From the NCBI GenBank assembly GCA_030041955.1, contig JASIAO010000225.1, forward strand, positions 1 to 43,215: a DNA stretch of 43,215 bases. The letters are read 5' to 3'. Numbering within the stretch: the first letter of the stretch is position 1; every line of letters begins with the position of its first letter. The notes under the pieces were generated by a model. The model was not told the DNA's origin, did not search any database, and was given only the letters and a program-made list of their open reading frames with translations. Positions 19,905-29,914 of this stretch are shown piece by piece. A program made the translations under genes and the position numbers. This DNA comes from Acidobacteriaceae bacterium. Its GTDB lineage: Bacteria; Acidobacteriota; Terriglobia; Terriglobales; Acidobacteriaceae.

Positions 19905-21770
19905 CTAAAATTTGACCAGGATCGCGAAAGTAACGATCTGCTGGTCGCGGCGCATATCGGCCTGCCAGAGATCGGGGTAGGCTGGATTGGCGGCGCAGAC
20001 GGCCTTCGCTGCGGCGATATTGGCGGCGTACTCCTGGGAGTATTTCAGCCACGGCATCGCCGTGTACCCGATCCCGGAGTCGGCGGAGGTTGTCCCATTG
20101 GTGCAGGTAAAGTCGTCGGGGTTGCCGATGGAACTCAGCGTGGTTCCACCCGGAGGCGTTGAGCCGCCGCGGCCGGCCCAGTAGGGCGCATCCGAATGAC
20201 GGTAGCCATACTCCGTACGGAAGGTGATGTATTGTTTCGGCATGTAGTCATAGGTGATGGTGCCGTCTGTGCCGTGGAAGGGCTGCCCCGGATCTTCCGG
20301 CCAGTAAGCGCTGCCAGTCACCGCTGTGGCGCCGTTGATGGGGGGCAGCAGAACGAGATAGCGGCCGGGGTTGTTGATCTGGCCCCCGCCGAGGGTTAAT
20401 CCGTATCTGTCATGATTCAACCAGAACCGGTTATAGAACATCCAGCCAAGGAAACTCTGCTTCTGGTAATAAATCGCGGGAGTGGTGGCTGTCGCGGGCG
20501 TGAAGATCTTGTGATCGGCCGACCCGGCGCAGGCCACGCCGCTTCCGCTTTCGCAGCCGGCGTCTCCTGTAAAGGAGAACGCCATCCGATCGAGCTTGTT
20601 GTCAGGCCGATCATAATATTTCAGCTCGAAGCTGTTATCTGTGTGAAAGCGCGTACGGCCGTGGATGCCGAAATCATCTTCGCCGTATCCATAGTTATTG
20701 GAAATGATGTTGATGCTGTTGGTCGGGGTCCATTTGATCTGCCCGCCCAGCCCAGGCTTGGTCCCGTAGCGTGCATAGGATTGCCAGCCGTTGATAAACC
20801 ACGGCTCGATCTTGAGGTGCTGGGTAGGGAAGATCTGGACGCGGGCTCCATTGAAGAACCACGGAGTGTTGGAGGAAACAAATGAAGGCTGGTAGGCCCA
20901 GTTGTCGAAATTGTAGTAGCTGAATAGGCCGATATAGGACAGGAAAATGCCGCCGTCCAGGTTTACGCCGTGCATAACATTCCAGTGATAACCGCCGTAC
21001 GCCTCGGAAAGATAGCGATACGCCTGATCGAGGTCCCACTGGCCGCGCGAAACGCTGGCGTCGTTGCGCGGCGTGGTCGCGGAATACATGCCGAACTGCG
21101 TCATCAACCGGGCATGCACGTGGTCGACCAACAGGTCGCCGCCTACACCCATCTGTTCCAGCTGTACTTCCTGCGCGCGGAATACCTCACTGGATCCACC
21201 GATGGTGTCGTCGGCGGGATGATTGAAGTCCAGGTTGTAATTCGTATCCACCCGAATCTCGGGCGTGAAGTACTTCGTGCACAGCGGGCAATCGATGGTG
21301 CGCGGATTTCCGTTCAGCCAGCCCCACCACGCATCCGCAAAGGGCGTCACCTTGTCTACTGAAGTGCTGGTTTGGGCGGTCGTAGTGGCAGCAGAAGCCG
21401 CAGGTACAACAGAGGAGGCGCCGCTGATCTCCGGGTGAGTGGCGGAAGCCGTCTGGGTGGGCAGGAGGCGCTCTTTGGCAGCAGTCAGCTGGGCGGCGGT
21501 TTCGGCCGTCATGGCCTGAGCAGCGCTTGCCTGTTGCTGCGCCTTCAGCTGAGCTTCAAGTTCCGCGATACGGGCTTTCATCGCCTCGAGTTCCTGCAGG
21601 ATGACGGTATCGGTAGAAGAAGACGGCGCTGGCGGGTTCGCGCTCTTTACGTCGTTGCCGGATTCCGGGGGATCGCTCTGCGCGCTACAGACAGGGGCCG
21701 CAGTGACGAGGCCGAACAACACCAGAAAAAGAACGGACGCACGAAGACGCACGGCAGGGATTAGCGACAT
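19905..21770 (-). CDS. Outer-membrane beta-barrel porin-like protein with N-terminal coiled coil
   Basis: Signal peptide; coiled coil LQELEAMKARIAELEAQLKAQQQ; aromatic-rich beta segments; C-terminal ...QQIVTFAILVKF ending in Phe. Confidence 0.75.
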   Translation of the reverse strand: MSLIPAVRLRASVLFLVLFGLVTAAPVCSAQSDPPESGNDVKSANPPAPSSSTDTVILQELEAMKARIAELEAQLKAQQQASAAQAMTAETAAQLTAAKERLLPTQTASATHPEISGASSVVPAASAATTTAQTSTSVDKVTPFADAWWGWLNGNPRTIDCPLCTKYFTPEIRVDTNYNLDFNHPADDTIGGSSEVFRAQEVQLEQMGVGGDLLVDHVHARLMTQFGMYSATTPRNDASVSRGQWDLDQAYRYLSEAYGGYHWNVMHGVNLDGGIFLSYIGLFSYYNFDNWAYQPSFVSSNTPWFFNGARVQIFPTQHLKIEPWFINGWQSYARYGTKPGLGGQIKWTPTNSINIISNNYGYGEDDFGIHGRTRFHTDNSFELKYYDRPDNKLDRMAFSFTGDAGCESGSGVACAGSADHKIFTPATATTPAIYYQKQSFLGWMFYNRFWLNHDRYGLTLGGGQINNPGRYLVLLPPINGATAVTGSAYWPEDPGQPFHGTDGTITYDYMPKQYITFRTEYGYRHSDAPYWAGRGGSTPPGGTTLSSIGNPDDFTCTNGTTSADSGIGYTAMPWLKYSQEYAANIAAAKAVCAANPAYPDLWQADMRRDQQIVTFAILVKF

Positions 21771-21910
21771 GGGTAATCCTCTCGGGAGCGCAGCATTCTG
21801 CAGGCATAACCGTCCCTGCGGTCTGCGCTCAAACTCTGAAGACTACGGTTCGCTCCGAAAAGAATCTCAAAGCAAATCGTGAGGATTTCATAAGGGATCG
21901 TTTTGCCGTT

Positions 21911-22600
21911 CTACTCCGCACCGCCCTCGGGCACAAAGCGGTAACCCACCCAGGGTTCTGTCTGGATGTACTCCTTGCGCTCGCTGCCCTGAAGCTTCCT
22001 GCGCAGCTGGCCCACAAACACGCGCAAATACTCCGATTGCTGCGCCGCCTGCGCCCCCCACACTGCCGTAAGCAGAGCCCGGTGCGTCAGCACCTTGCCC
22101 GCATTCCGTGCGAAGTAGAGCAGCAAATCGAACTCGCGTGGTGTAAGGTGCACGGGTTTCCCGCACAGAAGTACGCTGTGGGCCGAAGGATCGACAACGA
22201 AATCGCCCGCTTCGATGGCGGACTCGGCCGGCCGCTCCGGGGTGCGTCGCAGGTGGGCGCGAACGCGTGCCAGCAGCTCCTGAATACTGAAAGGCTTGGT
22301 AACGTAGTCGTCGGCTCCCGCATCCAGCGCCTCCACCTTAACGTGTTCCTGGTCCCGGACTGACAGCACCAGAATCGGCGTGTGACTCTTGCGTCGCACG
22401 GCCCGACACAGCTCCACGCCGCTCATGCCCGGCATCATCAGATCGGTGATCAGCAGGTCGGGCTGCCATTCCTCGAAGAGGCGCAGCGCTTCCTCCGGAT
22501 CGTTGACCGTGCGCACGTCGTAGCGCTGCGCGGAAAGCGAGGCCCGCAATACCCTCGTGATTTGGATTTCGTCGTCGACAACTAGAATCCGCTCGGCCAT
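21911..22600 (-). CDS. kdpE: OmpR-family response regulator KdpE
   Basis: ILVVDDEIQITRVLRASL; ITDLMMPGMSGVELC; GADDYVTKPFSIQELLARVRAHLRR; winged helix LTPREFDLLLYFARNAGKVLTHRALL...GYRFVPE. Confidence 0.92.
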   Translation of the reverse strand: MAERILVVDDEIQITRVLRASLSAQRYDVRTVNDPEEALRLFEEWQPDLLITDLMMPGMSGVELCRAVRRKSHTPILVLSVRDQEHVKVEALDAGADDYVTKPFSIQELLARVRAHLRRTPERPAESAIEAGDFVVDPSAHSVLLCGKPVHLTPREFDLLLYFARNAGKVLTHRALLTAVWGAQAAQQSEYLRVFVGQLRRKLQGSERKEYIQTEPWVGYRFVPEGGAE

Positions 22601-22629
22601 GGTTCGCGACGGCGTTATGATCGCCTGTC

Positions 22630-24105
22630 ATGGAGAAGCATACCGCAGCGCGCATCCTCGGCCGTCTCGCCGTTGTTACTGGGGCGGCGTTCGCCCTGGT
22701 CGCGCTCTTCAGGGCAGCGCTGCCAGCGAATCAAACCACCGTGGCGCTGGCATTTCTCATGCTGGTGCTGCTAACCGCTTCGCGGTGGCGCCTGGTGTAC
22801 GCCGTGTACGCGTCGGTTTTGTGCACGCTTCTCTATAACTTCTTTTTCCTTCCGCCTATCGGAAAACTGACCATCCAGGATCCGCAGAACTGGGTCGCAT
22901 TAGCAGCATTTCTCTGCGCGGCTGTCCTGGTGAGCCACCTGGCAACGCGGGAGTCGGAGCATGCTGAAATTTCCGAGCAGCGGCGCCGCGAAGTCGAGCG
23001 CCTGTACGACTTCAGCCAGCAACTGCTGCTCACCGACGACTTGCGCAGCCTCGCGCGCACCACCCCCTCGGCCGCTGCTGCGACGTTTGGCTTTCGCGCA
23101 GTGGCTCTGTATGTGCGCGACGAGGACGCTGTCTATTACTCCGACCCTCGGAACGAGCTGTTGCCTGCGGTGGAACTGAAACTTGCGGCGAATCAGGGCG
23201 ACGTCGCGGTGATCCAGCGCGACGGATGCAGGGTCATTCCCCTCTCCCTGGGCATGCGCTCGCCCGGGGCACTGGCCGTGACCGATGGCGGGTATTCTGC
23301 GGAGATCTATGAGGCGATCGGCAGCCTCATCGCGATTGCTCTGGAGCGCGCCGCCGCGCTGGAACGCAGCAGCCGCCTCGAGGCATCCCGCGAGAACGAG
23401 CGTCTCAGGAGCGCCCTCCTCGATTCAGTGACCCATGATCTGCGCACGCCGCTGACCGCCATTCGCGCAGCCGCGACCACCCTGGTGAGTCAGCCCGACC
23501 TGCCTGATCCTGCGCGCCGGGAACTGGCCGTGGTCGTCGATGAGGAGAGTGCTCGTCTCGACCGGCTCATTGGGCAGGCAGTGGAGATGGCGCAACTCGA
23601 TGCCGAGGCGATCAGGATCGACGCGAAGCCGCAGGGGGTACGGGAACTGATCGAGACAACCCTGGAACAGATGCGTCCGCTGTTGCGCGGGCGTGTGGTG
23701 AGTGTGGAAGCTGCGGAGGGCTTGCCGAAAGCGCCTATGGATCGCGCGCTGATGCGTCGCGTGCTGCGACATCTGATTGAAAACGCCGCAAAGTATTCAC
23801 CTGCCGACTCCCCAATTACTGTCAGGGCAGCTCGAGACGACTACCGTCTGTTGGTGGCCGTGGCGGATCGCGGTCCAGGTATCGACGTGAGCGAGCAGCC
23901 CTTCGTCTTTGATAAGTTTTTTCGCGGCAGCAAACAGAAATCCCAGGTAACCGGCACCGGAATGGGGTTGGCGATCGCGAAGGCTATCGTGGAGGCGCAC
24001 GGCGGAGGCATTGAGTTGAAGAGCCACGCCGGCGAGGGATCGGAATTCATCTTCTGGGTCCCGCTGGCCGTGATGTCCGCGCAGCCTTCCCGCCCAAAAT
24101 CATAA
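22630..24105 (+). CDS. kdpD: KdpD-type sensor histidine kinase, short form (DUF4118 TM region + GAF-like + HisKA + HATPase)
   Basis: Four-helix segment NQTTVALAFLMLVLLTASRWRLVYAVYASVLCTLLYNFFFLPPIGKLTI; H-box DSVTHDLRTPLTAIRAAATTL; HATPase motifs LIENAAKYS, VADRGPGI, GTGMGLAIAKAIVEAHGG. Confidence 0.9.
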   Translation: MEKHTAARILGRLAVVTGAAFALVALFRAALPANQTTVALAFLMLVLLTASRWRLVYAVYASVLCTLLYNFFFLPPIGKLTIQDPQNWVALAAFLCAAVLVSHLATRESEHAEISEQRRREVERLYDFSQQLLLTDDLRSLARTTPSAAAATFGFRAVALYVRDEDAVYYSDPRNELLPAVELKLAANQGDVAVIQRDGCRVIPLSLGMRSPGALAVTDGGYSAEIYEAIGSLIAIALERAAALERSSRLEASRENERLRSALLDSVTHDLRTPLTAIRAAATTLVSQPDLPDPARRELAVVVDEESARLDRLIGQAVEMAQLDAEAIRIDAKPQGVRELIETTLEQMRPLLRGRVVSVEAAEGLPKAPMDRALMRRVLRHLIENAAKYSPADSPITVRAARDDYRLLVAVADRGPGIDVSEQPFVFDKFFRGSKQKSQVTGTGMGLAIAKAIVEAHGGGIELKSHAGEGSEFIFWVPLAVMSAQPSRPKS

Positions 24106-24164
24106 GCATCCAGGCGCGCGCTCGGTTGTGACACGCTGAAACGGTTAACTATGATGGCAGTGCG

Positions 24165-25046
24165 ATGCAGACACGGCGCAGCTTTCTCAGAAACACGGCG
24201 GTTCTTCTCCCTGCGGCGGCTATTGCGAGCCGGAACTGTTTTGCAGCGGCAGCAATTCCGCTGGGCGTACAGCTCTACACAGTCCGCAAGCAGGCTCAGC
24301 AGGACTTGCCGCGCGTGCTGGAGCAAATCCAGCACATCGGTTACCAGGAAGTGGAGACCTGCGCGGATAACTACACCTTTGCCGCCGACGCGCTGCGGCA
24401 CATGATCGTGGATGCCGGCCTGCGCGTTCCCAGCGGACACTTCAACTACGAAGATTTCGGCGCCCGATTTAACTACGCAAGCGAGCTGGGTCTGGAGTGG
24501 ATGGTCTGCCCGATGATTCCGCAGTCGATGCGGGGCTCGGCGGATGCATTCAGGACGGCCGCGAAGCAATTCAACGAATGGGCGAAGAGCGCGAAAGATC
24601 TGGGGATGCGCTTCGCCTTTCACAACCACAATTACGAATTTGCGCCGCTGCAACCGGAGCCGCCCGCAACGACTGCCTCGGCAAAAGTTACTGGCTACGA
24701 CATTCTGATCGAATCTACCGACCCCGAGTTAGTCTTTTTCGAGGTCGATTGTTACTGGGCAGCGCAGGCTGGTCTGGATCCGGTGCGGCTGATGCAGCGC
24801 ATCGGTCCTCGGCTGAAGATGCTGCACCTCAAGGACCGCGCCCCGGGGGCATCCCCATCATTCGTGCCGGATGCGGCTGCGGCCCACTTGGTTCCGGTGG
24901 GCCGGGGCACGCTGGACTGGATGGCGATCCTCGCCGAGGCCGGGCATCTCGGCGCGCAGCACTACTTCGTCGAACAGGACCAAACCAAAGGTCCGCCGAT
25001 CGACGCGCTGCGGCAGAGTTACCGCTATTTGCGCACCATGCCTTAG
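24165..25046 (+). CDS. Sugar phosphate isomerase/epimerase (AP endonuclease 2-like TIM barrel), exported via a Tat-like signal
   Basis: MQTRRSFLRNTAVLLPAAAIAS (RRSFL); IPLGVQLYTVRKQAQQDLPRVLEQIQHIGYQEVE; FHNHNYEF; EVDCYWAAQAGLDPVRLMQRIGPRLKMLHLKD. Confidence 0.87.
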   Translation: MQTRRSFLRNTAVLLPAAAIASRNCFAAAAIPLGVQLYTVRKQAQQDLPRVLEQIQHIGYQEVETCADNYTFAADALRHMIVDAGLRVPSGHFNYEDFGARFNYASELGLEWMVCPMIPQSMRGSADAFRTAAKQFNEWAKSAKDLGMRFAFHNHNYEFAPLQPEPPATTASAKVTGYDILIESTDPELVFFEVDCYWAAQAGLDPVRLMQRIGPRLKMLHLKDRAPGASPSFVPDAAAAHLVPVGRGTLDWMAILAEAGHLGAQHYFVEQDQTKGPPIDALRQSYRYLRTMP

Positions 25047-26110
25047 CTGCGTGCGATCCAGAAGCTGCACGGCCAGACGTTGGTTTCGTCGAGCGTAGGC
25101 GCAAACACCCGCAATTCCGCAGGCATGCGGTCGAAGCTGCCCACCCACTGGGGGAACGCCTGGCGCAGTACATCCGGGTGGAACTGCTGCATCGCACTCG
25201 ACGACCAGACGACGCGAAAGGCGCAATTGAACGATAGAAACGCCTCCAGCATGTACTGCTCGCCCCAGAAGCACAGATTCGTCATCACGAATTTCTCGGG
25301 GTAATCGAGCGGCGTAAAGATGTCATGGAAGTGGATCAGCACTCCTGGCGCAATCTCCGGCAGGATGCGCAGCACCTCGTACAGAACGTCGCTGTCCATC
25401 GAGACGACGTGGCTGGAATCGATGAACAGAATGTCGTTGTGCTGAAGGGTTCGGAAAAGATCGAGCGGGACCTGCTGCACGGGTTTTTCGATCAGCTCCG
25501 TCAGGCCCGCGAGCCCCTCCTTCAGATAAGGCGCCGGGTACGGCTCGATGCTGATCAACTCGCCCGGATGACCCTCCTCGGCGTTCTTGCGCAGCGCTGC
25601 GGCCATCACCAGCGTCGTGTTGCCGCTGCCGATTTCGATAATCCGGTTCGGCTTCCGATGGCGGACGAAGGAGTATGCTACTTCGGCGTCGATGCGTTCA
25701 AAAAAGCCGTTATTGAAGTGAAACTCGCGTTTGCCGTTAGGCAGCGACTCGGGAAATGTCCACTCGGGCGAGTACGGCAGAATGTCGGTCTTGAGGCGCT
25801 GAATCTGTTCGGGAAGGCGGAAGTCGACGGCTGCGCACGGACGGCACGCCTTCCAGTCTTTGTCCTGAAACGACTTGAGTTTGGGCACGGGGAAGTAGAA
25901 GTGGGAGGGAGTGACACTGACCCCCAGTCCCCCCTGCACAGCCTGAAACAAAGACGACAGGGTCACGCGGACCCGGGCACTGCGCATGATACTGCCCACA
26001 GGATCTCCTCGGATTGTGAGACTTGCATTCCTGCAAGGCGGAGCCGCAGGAACTTCGAACTGGCTGACATGTTTGATGTCGATTTTCGGTAAGGGCTGCC
26101 TCTGCGCCAT
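25043..26110 (-). CDS. Class I SAM-dependent methyltransferase family protein (start uncertain; ATG at 25987 plausible)
   Basis: NRIIEIGSGNTTLVMAAAL, GELISIEPYPAPYL, HNDILFIDSSHVVSMDSDVLYE, GVLIHFHDIFTPLDYPE. Confidence 0.78.
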   Translation of the reverse strand: MAQRQPLPKIDIKHVSQFEVPAAPPCRNASLTIRGDPVGSIMRSARVRVTLSSLFQAVQGGLGVSVTPSHFYFPVPKLKSFQDKDWKACRPCAAVDFRLPEQIQRLKTDILPYSPEWTFPESLPNGKREFHFNNGFFERIDAEVAYSFVRHRKPNRIIEIGSGNTTLVMAAALRKNAEEGHPGELISIEPYPAPYLKEGLAGLTELIEKPVQQVPLDLFRTLQHNDILFIDSSHVVSMDSDVLYEVLRILPEIAPGVLIHFHDIFTPLDYPEKFVMTNLCFWGEQYMLEAFLSFNCAFRVVWSSSAMQQFHPDVLRQAFPQWVGSFDRMPAELRVFAPTLDETNVWPCSFWIARS

Positions 26111-26223
26111 CTACTTTCCCGCCGCCGGCTACCCGCATACAGGGTGCGTTCGCCCCTGACCCCCAACCCGGCGCGATAAAATAATGAGATGTTCCCCTCC
26201 AGGCAGACGGGAGAGACGCACCC

Positions 26224-28164
26224 ATGATGCGCTTATGGCGCCTCCTCTACTACGCCCGCCGCTACTGGCTGCAGGCGCTCTCTGCCGTAGTGCTGGCTGC
26301 GGGCGTCGGCCTGCTTGACGCCTTCCGCGTCCTTCTCATTGGCCCCATTTTCGACAATGTTCTTCACCCCGGGGCCGCGGGCCGCGCCCGACAAACGTCG
26401 CTGCTCGGTCCCATCGGCGCGCGCTGGCATGTCAATTTGACCCCCCAGTTACTCGTCCCCCATTGGCTGCACATTAAGAATGACTGGGGCGTCATCGCAT
26501 TCGCTTTTGTCGCATCCACGCTCCTCAAAGGCGTCTGCGATTACACCGGCACCTATCTGGCCAATTACGCCGGCTTTGGCATGATCACCGATATGCGCGA
26601 TGACCTCTATGAAGCCATCCTGCGCCGCTCGGTCGCCTTTTTTCAGAAGCACACCACCGGAAGCCTTCTCTCCGCGCTCATCAACGACATCGAGCGGGTT
26701 CAGTACGCCACCTCGACCATCCTCTCGGATTTCCTGCAGCAGCTTTTCACCCTTGTCTTCATGGTCGTCATCGTCATCGCGCTCGGCGGCCGCCTGGCGT
26801 GGGTACTTCCGGTGTTTGCAGTCATTGCCGCCTGGTCCATCATTCGCATCGGCCGCGATGTTCGCCGCACAACGCGCCGCGGCCAGGACAAATTAGCCGA
26901 CATCCAGAACATCCTGCACGAGACCATCACCGGCAACCGCATCGTCAAAGCCTTCAACATGGAATTTTGGGAACTGCTCCGCTTCCGCCAGGCGGCGAAG
27001 CGGCTATTTCGCGCGAATCTGCGCTCCGTCCGCGCCCAGGCCGTCACCTCCCCGCTCATGGATTTCATCGGAGCGCTCGCCATCGCATTGCTCCTGTGGG
27101 TAGGCCGCAACGAGATCGGCCACGGCGCGATGCAGGAGGGCACCTTCTTCGCCTTCATCGTCGCCCTCTTCAAGATGTACGATCCCATCCGCCGCTTCGG
27201 CGTCTACTACAACAATTTCCAGCAGGCTGCGGGTGCGTCATCAGCCATCTTCGACTTCATGGACGATCAGGATGAGGTGCTCGAAGCCCGCCATCCGCAA
27301 AAGCTGGAGGGCTTCCGCGACAAAATCGAACTCCAGCAGGTGCGCTTCTGCTACAGCGAAACGGATAGCGAAGAGGGGCCGCGCGTGGTCCTCGACGACA
27401 TCAACCTGACCATTCATCGCGGAGAAGTCGTTGCGCTCGTGGGGCCCAGCGGAGCAGGGAAGTCCACGCTGGTCAACCTCATCCCGCGCTTCTTCGACGT
27501 CAGTGGCGGACGAATCCTGGTTGATGGAGTCGATATCCGTCAGGCGAGCCTGTCCTCCCTCCGCGCGCAGATCGGCAAGGTCACGCAGGAGACCATCCTC
27601 TTCAACGACACAGTGCGCAACAACATTGCCTACGGCCAGCCCGATGTTCCGTTCGCGCGTGTCCTTGCAGCGGCGAAGGCGGCTCTCGCGCACGACTTCA
27701 TTGAGCGAATGCCGGAAGGCTACGACACCGTGATCGGCGAGAAGGGATTCCGCCTTTCCGGCGGCGAGCGGCAGCGTCTGGCGATCGCTCGCGCCATCCT
27801 CAAGAACGCGCCCGTGCTCATTCTCGACGAGGCGACATCGGCCCTCGACGCCGAAAGCGAATCTCTGGTCCAGATCGCGCTGGCTAACCTGATGGCTGGG
27901 CGCACGGTGATCGTCATCGCCCATCGTCTCTCTACGGTGCGGCGCGCAAACCGCATTGCTGTGCTGGAAGAGGGCAGAATTACGGCGATCGGTTCCCACG
28001 ATGAGCTGCTGCAAACATCGCCCACCTATCAGAAGCTTTACCGCCTGCAGTTCATGGATCTGGAGCAATCGAATGGGAACCACGTTACCGACCTCGCGAC
28101 CCATGCGGACGAACAGCCAACCCTGCACAGCGAGCCAGCGATAACAGGAAAGACGGGACGATGA
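26224..28164 (+). CDS. MsbA-like ABC exporter (fused TMD-NBD)
   Basis: Walker A GPSGAGKST; LSGGERQRLAIARAILKNAPVLILDEATSALD; N-terminal membrane domain. Confidence 0.92.
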   Translation: MMRLWRLLYYARRYWLQALSAVVLAAGVGLLDAFRVLLIGPIFDNVLHPGAAGRARQTSLLGPIGARWHVNLTPQLLVPHWLHIKNDWGVIAFAFVASTLLKGVCDYTGTYLANYAGFGMITDMRDDLYEAILRRSVAFFQKHTTGSLLSALINDIERVQYATSTILSDFLQQLFTLVFMVVIVIALGGRLAWVLPVFAVIAAWSIIRIGRDVRRTTRRGQDKLADIQNILHETITGNRIVKAFNMEFWELLRFRQAAKRLFRANLRSVRAQAVTSPLMDFIGALAIALLLWVGRNEIGHGAMQEGTFFAFIVALFKMYDPIRRFGVYYNNFQQAAGASSAIFDFMDDQDEVLEARHPQKLEGFRDKIELQQVRFCYSETDSEEGPRVVLDDINLTIHRGEVVALVGPSGAGKSTLVNLIPRFFDVSGGRILVDGVDIRQASLSSLRAQIGKVTQETILFNDTVRNNIAYGQPDVPFARVLAAAKAALAHDFIERMPEGYDTVIGEKGFRLSGGERQRLAIARAILKNAPVLILDEATSALDAESESLVQIALANLMAGRTVIVIAHRLSTVRRANRIAVLEEGRITAIGSHDELLQTSPTYQKLYRLQFMDLEQSNGNHVTDLATHADEQPTLHSEPAITGKTGR

Positions 28165-29072
28165 CACAATCCAGGCAGCCGGTGTACTCGATGACTGGCT
28201 TTGCGCGGCGCAGCGGCCGCGTCTCCGAGACTCTCGGCTTCTCGCTAAGCCTCAAGAGTGTCAACCACCGCTATCTCGATCTCCATATGCGCATGCCCGG
28301 TGGCGCCGAGGAGTTGGAGATGCAACTGCGCCGCCTGCTCAAAGAGAAGCTGCGTCGCGGCCATGTGGAAGTAACGCTGAACCTTGAGCGCAGTCAGAAG
28401 GCCGACGCGGGTTACGACCGTGCTCTCGTGGCCGCGTACGTCGAAGCCTTTCGTGCCGCCGCGCGTGAGCATGGCCTGGCCGGCGAGCCGGATCTCAACG
28501 CGGTGTTTCGCCTCCCCGGCGTCTTGCTTGCCGAGGCCCACAGCGGCGACGAAGAGATGCAGGCGATCCAGGACGCCGCCCTCAAAGAAGTCGATGCACT
28601 CGTTGCCGCCCTGAACGCCATGCGCGCCCAGGAAGGCAAGAGGCTCGCCGACGAGTTGCGGACCGGCATGGAGCGTGTGCGCCGCCTCGTCGACGAAGCA
28701 GCGCTCCTGCGCGAGAAGGTCCAACAGGCGTACTTCGAGCGTCTCTCGCAGCGGCTGCAGACCATGGTGGATGGCAACTTCGACAAGGATCGAATCCTGC
28801 AGGAAGCCGCCCTGATCTCGGATCGCAGCGATGTTGAAGAAGAGGTCACGCGCCTTCGCACGCATATCGATCACTTCACCGGCCTCCTCGACGAAGGCGG
28901 AGAAGTCGGCAAGAAACTGGATTTCCTGTTGCAGGAAATGAACCGCGAGGCGAATACTTTGTTGTCAAAGACCAGCGGCGTGGCCGGAAACGGTACGCGC
29001 ATCACCGAAGCCGGTCTGGCGATGAAGGCGGAGATCGAGAAGGCGCGGGAGCAGGTGCAGAACCTGGAGTGA
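28161..29072 (+). CDS. YicC/YloC family endoribonuclease
   Basis: YSMTGFARRSGR...SLKSVNHRYLDLHMRMP; C-terminal GKKLDFLLQEMNREANTLLSKTSG. ATGA overlap with the upstream ABC gene. Confidence 0.92.
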   Translation: MTQSRQPVYSMTGFARRSGRVSETLGFSLSLKSVNHRYLDLHMRMPGGAEELEMQLRRLLKEKLRRGHVEVTLNLERSQKADAGYDRALVAAYVEAFRAAAREHGLAGEPDLNAVFRLPGVLLAEAHSGDEEMQAIQDAALKEVDALVAALNAMRAQEGKRLADELRTGMERVRRLVDEAALLREKVQQAYFERLSQRLQTMVDGNFDKDRILQEAALISDRSDVEEEVTRLRTHIDHFTGLLDEGGEVGKKLDFLLQEMNREANTLLSKTSGVAGNGTRITEAGLAMKAEIEKAREQVQNLE

Positions 29073-29108
29073 AAGCGCGAAATTTTGTAGCTTGCAGCCG
29101 GCATCAAC

Positions 29109-29150
29109 AGCCGGCCGCTACCAGCCACCGGCTATCAGCTATTGGCCGCG
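29109..29150. repeat. Degenerate 7-bp-phased repeat (copy D)
   Basis: agccggc cgctacc agccacc ggctatc agctatt ggccgcg: GCC/GCT core every 7 bp for six units. Confidence 0.7.
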
Positions 29151-29172
29151 AGAACGAGGCAAAGGGAAAGAC

Positions 29173-29883
29173 TTGGCGGGAATTTTGTTCATCATTTCAG
29201 CGCCGTCGGGATCGGGCAAATCCACGATCGTCAACCAGCTGCGCTCGCTGGTCGCGGGGCTTGAGTTTTCCATCTCCTGGACGACGCGCAGCCCGCGCGG
29301 ATCCGAGGTAGATTCGCGCGAATATCACTTCACCACGCGCGAGCATTTCGAAGAAATGATCCGCTGCGGCGAATTTCTCGAGTACGCCGAGGTCTTCGGC
29401 AACTATTACGGCACCGCGAAGGCCACGCTCCACGAGGCTCTCGCCCATGGCCGAGATCTGCTTCTCGACATCGACGTCCAGGGTGCGGCGCAGGTCCGCA
29501 AGATCATGCCTGAAGCGGTGTCCATTTTCCTCATGCCCCCGTCGCCCGACGTCCTTGCTTACCGCCTGCGCAACCGCAGCCGCGCGGAAGGCAGCGTGCA
29601 GGAAGTGATCATCGGCCGCAGGCTCGCCAAGGCCCGGCAGGAGATTGAGAATTACCGGGAATATGACTATATTTTGGTCAACGATATTTTGGACCGCGCC
29701 GTCGAGGAAATGGCCGCCATCGTTGCGGCGGAACGCCTTCGCCGCAACGGGTCCGGCAACGGCAACTCGCCCGATCGCGAGCGACTGCTGGACATCGCGG
29801 ATGCCTGCCGCCAGGAGAATTCCGAAGCGCGGATTCGGCCCGTGCTGGCGGCGTTCGGCGTGACGGATGATGTAGCAAGCTGA
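29173..29883 (+). CDS. gmk: Guanylate kinase (TTG start)
   Basis: MAGILFIISAPSGSGKSTIVNQL P-loop; SWTTRSPRGSEVDSREYHFTTREHFEEMI; DIDVQGAAQVRK. Confidence 0.95.
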   Translation: MAGILFIISAPSGSGKSTIVNQLRSLVAGLEFSISWTTRSPRGSEVDSREYHFTTREHFEEMIRCGEFLEYAEVFGNYYGTAKATLHEALAHGRDLLLDIDVQGAAQVRKIMPEAVSIFLMPPSPDVLAYRLRNRSRAEGSVQEVIIGRRLAKARQEIENYREYDYILVNDILDRAVEEMAAIVAAERLRRNGSGNGNSPDRERLLDIADACRQENSEARIRPVLAAFGVTDDVAS

Positions 29884-29914
29884 GAACGCGGAAAATTGTT
29901 CGAAGGAGCAGAGG

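Noticed and set aside
22630-24105. kdpD as a pseudogene
   Set aside because: Short relative to E. coli KdpD, but the frame is intact, kinase motifs are complete, and the start is constrained by divergent kdpE.
25043-25046. Convergent TTAG stop overlap between the isomerase and methyltransferase genes
   Set aside because: Short stop-codon overlaps of convergent genes are common in compact genomes; no terminator logic can be inferred.
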